Assembly: GCA_030247885.1 (NCBI GenBank)
Contig: JAPDRO010000007.1
Coordinates: 317,501-381,500 of the forward strand
Direction of reading: 5' to 3'
Length of the DNA: 64,000 bases
From: Taxawa tesnikishii (nom. ined.)
Lineage: Eukaryota > Ascomycota > Dothideomycetes > Dothideales
Shown: piece after piece, positions 56,150 through 64,000 of the stretch
Numbering within the stretch: position 1 is the first letter of the stretch
How the letters are laid out: each line of letters starts with the position of its first letter
Position numbers and translations under genes: made by a program
The notes under the pieces: generated by a model
What the model was told of the DNA's origin: nothing
The model's database searches: none
The model's input: the letters and a program-made list of their open reading frames with translations, nothing else

Positions 56150-57094
56150 GCGCCGAGGCTCTGCTGAGTTCAACTTATCTGAAGTTGGAAATCGTGTTTG
56201 CAGCTGCAACCGGTACACGCACAGAAAACGTCCCCGACTACGCACTAGTTTTCCCGAAGCATCTGCCGGGAGGTGGTTGGATGTGCGGAGGATGTCGACA
56301 GATTTCGACGCCAAGAGCATATGGCTAACCGCGGGTCCAACATGTCGTGCTGGCGCAAGACTTGTGCGTTTTTCTACGGTACTTGCACTGGTTCCGCATA
56401 GCGAGGAGGCTTCAACAGAGTTTGTATGTACCGCGAAGGGTACCACGGAGCAAGGCGTGAACGAGGCAAAGCGAAGTGGGAAATGAGAGAACCCGGAATA
56501 TCAGGAGCAGGGAATGAAATTGCGGCTCCGACTTACCCGATTGTAGCATAACCCAGCTTGCCAAGCAGAGAGCCAGACGTCAAACTGGACTGTTGTTTTT
56601 CGGGCGCCGCTGCACGTACCGAAATGGCAGAAATTTGAAGCATCTGACGCTGCTCCAGTCGGCATCAGGTCTCCGTTCTCACATGTTTGAAGATGGGGAC
56701 GTGTTCTGGAAGCCATAGCCGTGTTGCCGTGATCAAGTTCCATGGTCGTGATGCTGGAGAAGCGCCTCGCAATCCGACTTGGTTGTTCACATGGCTGCCG
56801 GGGCTAGGAATGCGGCATGAAGAAGGATGGGACCAGAGTGGCTGCGGTTTCCGAACCACAAGAAGGGCAAAAATGTATCATTTGTCTTTGACCGGTCGTA
56901 AAGCCTTGACATTTCCCCGAAGCTACCGAGCCTTTTCGTCGACTACACGGCAAAGCAGACCCGTAATCGCAATGTAGAGAAGAGCCCCAGCGCCGTGCCA
57001 CATGCGTAGCATGCAATATCGAATTTCCTTCTCCATCCTCGCTCCTTCTGAACAACCCCAGTAGTCCCGTCCCCAGCGCTGCACTCCCGGTCGT
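56150..57094. other. 3' region between the HTH gene and RPS28
   Basis: Between convergent stops. I see no gene, RNA or repeat in it. Confidence 0.5.
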
Positions 57095-57429
57095 TTATCT
57101 CAGTCTCCTGGCCTCACGCTCAGACTCGAGCAGGCAGAGGATGTCGTCCTCACGGACTGCGACTATGTGTTAGTGGCTGGTTCGGACTCATGCGACGGCG
57201 ACGGGCGGGAGCGTACCGGGACCCTTGACGTTACGGATGATGCTGCGGGAAGTGTCATCCATGAACTCGACACGGACCTGGGTGACACCACCACGGGAGC
57301 CTGGTGGAGATTGTCAGTACAAACGTGATCCGACGGCAATTTCTCCCTGCGCGACAGTCCAGACGTACCGGTGCGGCCGAGGACGCGGGTGACCTTGACG
57401 AGCTTGACGGGGACCTTTGCGGAATCCAT
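57095..57429 (-). CDS. RPS28: 40S ribosomal protein S28 (eS28)
   Basis: eS28 is a small S1/OB-fold protein near the mRNA exit of the 40S subunit. Exons are 57429-57369, 57300-57217 and 57156-57095, with introns of 68 and 60 bp, giving exactly 68 aa. The sequence reads [68 protein letters not shown], which matches the family nearly residue for residue. The last intron ends in two candidate acceptors (tagtcgcag). Only the second gives the canonical GPVRED; the first would insert two residues. Two introns in a 207-nt coding sequence is usual for fungal ribosomal-protein genes. Confidence 0.98.
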
Positions 57430-58060
57430 TTTTGCAGGTGTGGGATGATGGGAGGGTCGGTAGAGGACTGGCTGTAGCTGGTGGTGGTGCGAAAGGTTCT
57501 TTTCTGTGCGGGCGACGGCGACGACGGGCTTCGTTACTTGGCGTGAATTTCGAGGTTCTCAGAGAGGTGGGCCGGCTGTTGCCGTTCCCGCATCTTCTGC
57601 CTGGTTGTTTGCTCTGTTCGCCCTGTTTGCTCTGTCTGCTCAGCTTGCGGTGTTTGCTTAGTTTGCTCAAGCAGGTACGGCTGGCTTTGCCGGGTACGTC
57701 AATCACTGCAGAAGACCAAGTGACTCAGAAAACAGTCGTTGGCTGCTCGTACCATTGTTGTTTCAGAGCAATCGATCTCGGCATTGCTGTTGCCTCTCAC
57801 CCTTCTGCTTGCCTTCCGCCTCCACTCTCAGTCCACTCTTTGTCTCTTCTGCGCCGCCCTCAATCCCTCCCCGAAAGCACAAGGCACTTCTCTCCGTCCA
57901 TCTCCCGCCTGCCCCTCCGACGTAACGCGGAACCCCACGTGTAGCAGCCTTCAAATCTTTATTTGCGCCCAACGGAACGCCCTTACCTATAAGAGCACAG
58001 CACATCGTCTGGTAGCACCCGCTCCCCTCCCTCTGCCTTCTCGAGTAAAATTGCGCAATC
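57430..58060. promoter_or_regulatory. Divergent region between RPS28 and HIS1
   Basis: About 630 bp containing both promoters. It has a gtttgctctgttcgccctgtttgctc-like degenerate repeat at about 57605-57670 and CT-rich stretches upstream of HIS1. I see no clear Gcn4/CpcA site (TGACTCA), though a tgactcag occurs at 57721-57728, about 335 bp upstream of HIS1, which fits general amino-acid control. Confidence 0.5.
57721..57727 (+). promoter_or_regulatory. Candidate Gcn4/CpcA site (TGACTCA)
   Basis: The perfect palindrome-like heptamer TGACTCA, the binding site of Gcn4/CpcA, stands 334 bp before the HIS1 ATG. HIS1 is a classic target of general amino-acid control in fungi, so the site is in a fitting place. 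A 7-mer can occur by chance. Confidence 0.5.
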
Positions 58061-59275
58061 ATGGATCTGGTCAACCAGTAAGTCCCGCGCTCTCCCCTTC
58101 CCTCCTTACGACCCATTGCGCGTTGCAAGAATCAGAGCCATGTCTGAAGACTGTACATTCGCTGACATCGTCTCCAGCCTCAGCGATAGATTGCTGTTCG
58201 CCATCCCCAAGAGTGCGCAACCCTCGTACCCAATTGCCTCATCCCCGCGCGCATGCTGACCCCATTCTCGCAGAGGGTCGCCTGCAACAAGCGTGCCTTG
58301 ACCTGCTCCTTGGCTCCGACATCCAGTTCCACCGTCATTCGCGCTTGGATATCGCCCTCGTCAAGAACCTGCCCATAGCCCTCATCTTCCTGCCCGCAGC
58401 CGACATTCCCACCTTCGTCGGCGAGGGTAGAGTCGATCTCGGCATTACAGGCCAAGATGTGATCGCTGAACATCAAGCATTGACCCCGCCCACCGACACA
58501 ACCGGTTGCGAGGAGGTCATGAACCTCGAGTTTGGAAAGTGCAAACTGCAGGTGCAGGTGCCGGAGAAGGGAGACATCACATCGCCGGAGCAGCTGATCG
58601 GAAAGAACATTGTCACGAGCTTCACGAGTCTGGCTGAGGCCTACTTCCGGGAGCTGGAGTCCAAGGACGGCCAGGCCGAGATCAACGGTGAGGGCAAGAG
58701 CAAGTTGAAGACGAACATCAAGTATGTTGGCGGCAGTGTCGAAGCTGCGTGCGCACTGGGTGTTGCAGACGGCATTGTAGATCTCGTCGGTGAGTCAATG
58801 ACCCGGGAGAACTGCGTGAACTCGCGCTGATTGGGGAATAAGAGTCTGGAGAGACGATGCGTGCAGCTGGCCTGAAGGCTATCTCGACGGTCGTCGAGAG
58901 CACCGCGGTGCTCATCCGCTCAAAGCACCCATCAGACCCCAAGCTCATCGACCTTATCACCGCAAGAATACGCGGTGTGATCAGTACGTACTTTGTATCC
59001 TCCTCCTCGTCCCATCAAAGCTGAATTGTCGTCTTCCAGCTGCACAAAAGTACGTCCTCTGCACTTACAACGTCGAGCGGTCCGTTCTGGAGAAGGCGAG
59101 CAAGGTGACCCCTGGCAAGCGTGCACCCACGGTCAACAGTTTGGAGGAGTCCGGCTGGGTGGCCGTCAGCGCCATGGTTTTGCGCAAGGACATTGCTACC
59201 GTCATGGACGATCTGACCAGCCTGGGCGCCTGCGACATTCTCGTCACTAAGCTCGAGAACTCGCGGACAACATGA
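58061..59275 (+). CDS. HIS1: ATP phosphoribosyltransferase (histidine pathway, first step)
   Basis: His1 joins ATP and PRPP to give phosphoribosyl-ATP, the committed and feedback-inhibited step of histidine synthesis. Exons are 58061-58077, 58178-58212, 58274-58789, 58843-58983 and 59040-59275 (introns of 100, 61, 53 and 56 bp), giving 314 aa, the long-form HisG size. The first two exons are tiny (17 and 35 nt) and encode MDLVNHLSDRLLFAIPK. Then come GRLQQACLDLLLGSDIQFHR, RLDIALVKNLPIALIFLPAA, DIPTFVGEGRVDLGITGQDV, YVGGSVEAACALGVADGIVD and LVESGETMRAAGL, the PRPP-binding region. The C-terminal regulatory ACT-like domain shows YVLCTYNVERSVLEKASKVT and MVLRKDIATVMDDLTSLGAC. The frame is intact. 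Confidence 0.97.
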
Positions 59276-59553
59276 TTGATCTCGGTGTGTCTCCTTGCCA
59301 TCGAAAGCATATGTTTGGGCGTTGGGAACCAATGCGGAGTAAGAACACGTCCGGCGTACGGCGTTTTCGAGTGTTGGTGTGAGGTGTGGCTCTGTACGCC
59401 GAAAAAGTGCATAGAAGGATAATACACTGCGCTCACGTCTTGACATATAGCTGAGCTAGACAAGACATGATGCATGTTTAGAGAACTGCAACGTGTCGCT
59501 TTTTGTACAGCGTCGTCATGGTTTCTTTCCCATCTTTTCTTGGCACGCTGCAA

Positions 59554-60676
59554 TCATGCCGACTGTCTTATGAGCTTCGCAATATGCTCACTTATGAACT
59601 TCTTATCATCCTCCGTCCCACTTCCACCACCAGCCACATGGCCCCAGATAGTCTCGACGACCTGCAACTCGCCGTCCTTGAGATGCTTGACTTCCTCCTC
59701 GCTATCCTCGGGTCTTCATTTGCTTTGTCAGCTCATCATCTGTTCGATCGAATCGACTCGGCGACTTACGGGAAATACTGATCCGTACGAGTGGGCATGA
59801 TCAGACTCTTTGCCTTTATCCTACCCAAAGTCTTGGCCAGATCGCCCTTGTCCTCCGGATAGTAGACGGTGATGTCGCCATGCTGCCACGTCCACGTCAA
59901 GCACAGCAGATCATTCGCATCGTCGCCACCGCCCCACCACGCATCAAGGTACTCCTCCAGCGACCCGAAGCCCAGCGTGCGCCACTGCTCCTGCCGGAAC
60001 CAGGCCTGGCACAGCGCCCAGGTGCTGTACACCCTACTGAACGCCCTCGTCCCCTTCTTCACCGGCTCCTTGTAGTGTCCGTCGTGGAAGTCCACCGCCG
60101 TCGTCAGCGCCGCCTTGGGGCCCTCGAGGAAACACCAGTTGTGCCACGAGGTGCGCGCGGAGCCTGCGAGACAGGCCATGCGCTCCACGAAATCCGGGTA
60201 CAGCGCCGCCATGTGGTAGGCCTGCTGCCCGCCCATGCTGAACCCGATGTACGCGTGCAACTTCTTCACCCCCAGGTGCTCGCACAGCGCGTGTTGCAGT
60301 CGGACGTTGTCCTCGTAGGTGACGTGGGGAAGCGCGGGCCGTCGAACGGGGCGGGTTGGTTCGAGGGCGATGAGGACTCGGTGCCGCCGAGGAGCCCGAC
60401 GATGATGATGTAGTATTTCTCTTGCGGGATGGGGAGGCCGGAGAGGACTGAAGAGTCCGTGTTCGAGTAGAGGTACGGCGAGGTGTTCTCGAGCGTGCCT
60501 CCGAAGCAAGTCGGCATCATGACGGCTGGGTGCGAGGGGTCGCCGAGTGCCCAGTAGGCGAGTCTGGCCGGGAAAGATGTCGAGGGAGGTTCGGAGCGAG
60601 GGGAGAGCGTGAGGGTGTGGTGAAAGTATTGCGTCTCCGGCATCTTGGCGAAGTAGCTGGGTCGTTGGCGTCCCAT
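59554..60676 (-). CDS. Alpha/beta hydrolase of the homoserine O-acetyltransferase-like family
   Basis: Exons are 60676-59770 and 59713-59554 (intron of 56 bp). One base is missing from the G4 run at 60326-60329; with it the protein is 355 aa. Seen are PARLAYWALGDPSHPAVMMP, TCFGGTLENTSPYL, EKYYIIIVGLLGGTESSSPS, NVRLQHALCEHLGVKKLHAY, the nucleophile elbow IGFSMGGQQAYHMAALYPDF with Ser in GFSMGG, and the C-terminal acid/His region SLIMPTRTDQYFPPEDSEEE and VETIWGHVAGGG. This layout is that of MetX-like (homoserine acetyltransferase) hydrolases, which in fungi include enzymes with other substrates. The start may be 60676 (MGRQRPSYFAK) or 60643 (MPETQYFHHTL); family members usually start near the second. 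Confidence 0.9.
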
Positions 60677-61892
60677 GGGCAAAGTGACTGAAGGAGGTGT
60701 GGAAGATCAAGAGACGGATAGAGCAGAGCACGATTACCTACGGATTTGTGATGCGGGAGATGCGGAAGACGTATGGAAGAGAAATGACAGAGGAGAGAGG
60801 GACAAGAGAGATGATGGGGCAGATTGACGTTGCCAGAAAAGGAAGGCAGATATCGGGCAGACATCTCTCTCGGAAGCGCTCAACTCGACTCAACTCTCTT
60901 TCCATGTTTCAACGGGATCTTTGTTGCAGACAGAGATGTTGCCCTCCAGGTTGCAGCATCTTTTCGAACCAGGCCTCAACAGCAGCGAGCGCAGCGCCCT
61001 ATTTGTTTTACATACACGTACGGTCGAGAAGGAGGGGTTGCGAATTGCGATGCCCCGCAGCGGTGACCGGTGACCGGTGACCGGTAATTGGCACAGACAT
61101 GGAATCGGGGCGTTTTGTCCTTTCGGGAGGCGGACAGTACTTTTGTCGCGCTCGACCTCTCCTCTCAGGCCGCATCTGATGACCTCTTTGGGACTTGGAA
61201 TACGAGTACTTCACTTTTCATCATCTTGCACCATCGACTTCCCCCGGCGGCCCCCACGCTCTTTGTACACCTCTGACCCACGTGTCGCGCTATATCATCG
61301 AAGCGTTTCCTCCCGTCTCTTCACCTCAAACGCACATATATTTGCACTCAGCACTGTCACCAGTTGATGCTTTCGGCTCACCTTGTGATACGTTGCTCGG
61401 CACGTTCATCATCACCTCCACGACATACACAAATGACGAACCCTTCGTTTTGTTTCAGGTCTGATTGGTCGTTTTCATTGCTTTAAGGAACAAGATAGAC
61501 AAATGAGCGGCAACTCGACAATGAAGCCGGAAAAAATATCAGTCTTCTTCCCACTTGCTACTCACAACCTGCTCCTCTACTTGTCTATGGTGCAAGTGCG
61601 TCAAATCACTATGCTGCAGGATCCGTCACCCTTACCAAATGCGACATGGCCCTTGACATCTGAGTACCGTGTCAACTCCGAACGCAGGACCTCCGTATGC
61701 ACCAATCAGCAATGCCATTACACGAGACCTATGCAGCTACTATCGAAAGACGAACCGTGATGCAACGAAAGCAACAAGTCATTAAGTCATCCAGGCTACC
61801 ACCTGAATCACCATTGCTTCCAAAGCGCGTCTTCCGCCCCGGCCCGCTCAGTGAACCGATTTGCCTGCCTCCACCGGTTCGCTCTGTCCTCG
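60677..61892. other. Intergenic region between two minus-strand genes
   Basis: About 1.2 kb with the promoter of the hydrolase gene and the 3' UTR of the dioxygenase gene. It contains the short repeat at 61061-61085 (three copies of CGGTGAC and a partial fourth). No gene is seen. Confidence 0.5.
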
Positions 61893-63151
61893 TTACTCGT
61901 CCCTAGCGCGTTTTGCTGAACGAATGGTCTCGTCCACGTCCTCCGTGCCGACATTCTCAAGGTTGACTTCATCGACATAACCCACAGCAACATCCTCATC
62001 CTGCACCACCTCCTCGTTGGTCCGCTTCAGAAACGCCTCTTGCTCGGCCAGGAACTTTTTGAACGCCTTGGTATCGAACTTTTTGCCTGCCGTGCGAGTG
62101 TTTCGGAGAACCTTCAGCTGTGTTCGCAGTCTCTCCTCCAACATCGCCAGGCGATACTCGCCAAACTCCGAGTAAAGGCGCGAGAGATCCGATATAGGGC
62201 GAACCGTTGTCAACACGGTGTCATCGGCAAGATGAGGTGACTTCGGTCTGAAGGAAGTCACCATCGTGATACGTTCTTGGGCCCCGAGGGCGCGGAGTGC
62301 TTGGTGAGTAATGTATCGTCCCTGAAGAATGACGGCACAGCCCTGCGATGGGTGTCAAAACTTGCCCTTTCGAACAGCCGAGGGTTAATATACCATCTGT
62401 GGTCCTCTGACCTTCAGGACATTGCCATTGCCAGTTCGCAAAGCAGTCTCTCCACCGATCATGTGGGTGCAGTCGCTCAACATCAAGACACATACGAACG
62501 GATACGAATCCGTATGCCAGCCGACGACTGGCTTGTCGTCCTCCCACGGGCAGCCAGCAATCCCTTCGTCGCTGGCATAGCTTTGCTTCTCGCTTTCGAT
62601 GGCAGCGAGCTCCGCTCGGGTCTCCTTTTCCGACTTTACAGAGAAGTTGACGTGGCCGATCTCGAAGTCCATCTGAGGGACCAGATCCACGCCGGCAATC
62701 TTGGAGACGATCGATAACGTCTCTGGACTGTTCCACGCGTCGTAGATGAAAGGTGCGTACCTGTCAATCCAGTCAGCTCAGTCGAGCGTTGGCTGCAAGA
62801 CGGCTGCACTCACTTTGGTGAGTACCCTCTCAGCTGGCAAGCCGCTATGTTGCTGGAGTACTTGCATCCTTCCATGATCTCCGGCTTCAGGATCTCTGAC
62901 CTCATCTGATGGATCGCTTCTGGGGAAAACAGCTGGAACGGCTGAGATACAGCCACCGGGGAGATACCGGTGTTCTCTGGATAGCCGATGTCCTTCATCA
63001 TGATGATCTCCGACGGGGCCTTGTACGCAAGGTGCTTCTCGGGATCAAAGTCGACTTCGACAAACTTGCGCTTCGATCCAACGGTCTCAATGATCGGCTT
63101 GAAGTTGGCCTTTGGCATGGCCTGTTGGGAAAGAACGTCGACGGTTGCCAT
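61893..63151 (-). CDS. Fungal 2OG-Fe(II) dioxygenase-like protein
   Basis: Exons are 63151-62814, 62760-62394 and 62342-61893 (introns of 53 and 51 bp), giving 384 aa. The double-stranded beta-helix core shows YAPFIYDAWNSPETLSIVSK, VDLVPQMDFEIGHVNFSV, then KPVVGWHTDSYPFVCVLMLS with the His-x-Asp iron ligands, MIGGETALRTGNGNVLKVRG, and GCAVILQGRYITHQALRALG with the distal His, followed by RITMVTSFRPK, whose Arg suits 2-oxoglutarate binding. The C-terminal 100 residues are charged helices (LAMLEERLRTQLKVLRN, FDTKAFKKFLAEQEAFLKR) ending in KRARDE. I recognise this as a widespread fungal family of unknown substrate. The frame is intact. Confidence 0.82.
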
Positions 63152-64000
63152 CTTGCTGGGTACTTCTGGATTTGCTCCCTCTAAGAGCTCTGTCAGCGGT
63201 CGATGGATGACTCAATCCAGGCTGCGCGTCGAAAGGACTCGGGATGCCACACAATGTACGCGCTGCCGAAGACGGTTCCTCAGAACACAGTCTAATACAC
63301 CACGTGAACTCAGAAGCTTAGTGTTTCACGGTCGCCTTGCTTCTAAATCACGCAGAGTGCGGGACCGAAAGGCACAAACAGGAACTTGCTTGGAACTTTG
63401 AGTTCGACAACGGATATCGGGGACAGCGACGATCCAGAAAGAGGTATTACTTGTGAAGAGGCGCTGCCCGACGGGTCTAAAAACCGCACGCAGGTTAAAA
63501 TGTGTATGGGATGAGATTGTCGCGGACGAAAACAGGAACCATCGCAAGAGGAGACTCTTTTAATTATGGGCTCAGAAGTCAACCTTCAGTGAGTCGCAAC
63601 TAATCTCGGGTTATGGACACGAAGACATCAGCCCTGGCCGCTCTTACTTCGCCATCGCCGACTCGGCTTTCCGCCCGTCAGTTCCCCGCCGAATCGACAG
63701 GATTCCCCGAGCCAGGCGTGATAAAGTCGCATCACTGGACCATTGTGCAGGTTCCGATACTACAGCATTGCGCTTGGTTCTGTCTCGCGTCGTCACTGTC
63801 ACGTTGACTTATCGGGGGCTTGATGAAGAAACCGGCATCCTTCATTGGATACTCGCCCCACAAGAACCACCGCAACGGACGCAGTGGTTTTGCATTTGTC
63901 ACTCAATCTGGCCGTTGTTGTGGAGGCTGCTGACCCCTCTCCGCATTTGCTGCGCAGGGTTGCGCATCACCGTGACCACGTCGATGACTGCGAAAGCAGA
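63152..64000. other. Right edge of the window, upstream of the dioxygenase
   Basis: It holds the promoter of the minus-strand dioxygenase gene. A plus-strand frame from ATG 63613 (MDTKTSALAALTSPSPTRLS, 64 codons) might be the first exon of a gene continuing off the window, but composition alone is weak evidence. Confidence 0.4.

Overview
The window is nuclear DNA of a filamentous ascomycete. Genes are spliced by short introns (mostly 46-77 bp, GTRNGN donors, YAG acceptors), genes are dense and on both strands, and intergenic gaps are mostly 0.3-1 kb. The proteins look most like those of Dothideomycetes, but that placement is an inference from protein style and cannot be settled by eye.

Layout. 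1-4.2 kb: a PIF1-family helicase gene with a broken frame and a relic of a short-chain dehydrogenase, which looks like an accessory or decaying segment. 4.2-9.5 kb: FCF1 (minus), an unrecognised nuclear-looking protein with a three-copy SREMR motif (plus), and a flavin-linked oxidase (minus). 10-10.7 kb: a relic of a sodium/solute symporter. 11-21.7 kb: five minus-strand housekeeping genes, YTM1, phosphomannomutase, eIF2-gamma, PAM17 and a RhoGAP protein. 23.3-32.1 kb: BET2 and a zinc-finger protein (plus), converging on a large MadBub spindle-checkpoint kinase (minus). 32.3-37.3 kb: a Nudix hydrolase, two small low-complexity genes and a GNAT acetyltransferase (plus). 38-40.7 kb: MCM7 (plus). 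41.3-50 kb: CDC43 (minus), a C2H2 protein (plus), a sugar-type MFS transporter (minus) and MDM20 (minus). 50.3-64 kb: an F-box protein (plus), cytochrome c1 (minus), a CENP-B-type HTH protein (plus), RPS28 (minus), HIS1 (plus), an alpha/beta hydrolase (minus) and a 2OG-Fe(II) dioxygenase (minus).

Most genes are unlinked housekeeping functions: ribosome biogenesis (FCF1, YTM1, RPS28), translation initiation (eIF2-gamma), protein prenylation (BET2, CDC43), DNA replication and mitosis (MCM7, MadBub), N-terminal acetylation (MDM20), mitochondria (PAM17, cytochrome c1) and primary metabolism (phosphomannomutase, HIS1). I see no biosynthetic cluster, CRISPR array, rRNA or convincing tRNA, and no retroelement.

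The strongest window-wide signal is technical. At least a dozen otherwise well-conserved genes, several of them essential in yeast, each lack exactly one base, nearly always in a run of the same base, and three such losses fall within 450 bp of MCM7. This points to homopolymer under-calling in the assembly rather than to decay. The PIF1 breaks follow the same direction, whereas the dehydrogenase and symporter relics carry mixed damage and look truly dead. The biologically most interesting items are the undivided MadBub gene with two KEN boxes and a tandem array of ABBA-like motifs, and the unrecognised SREMR-repeat protein with a possible PCNA-binding motif.
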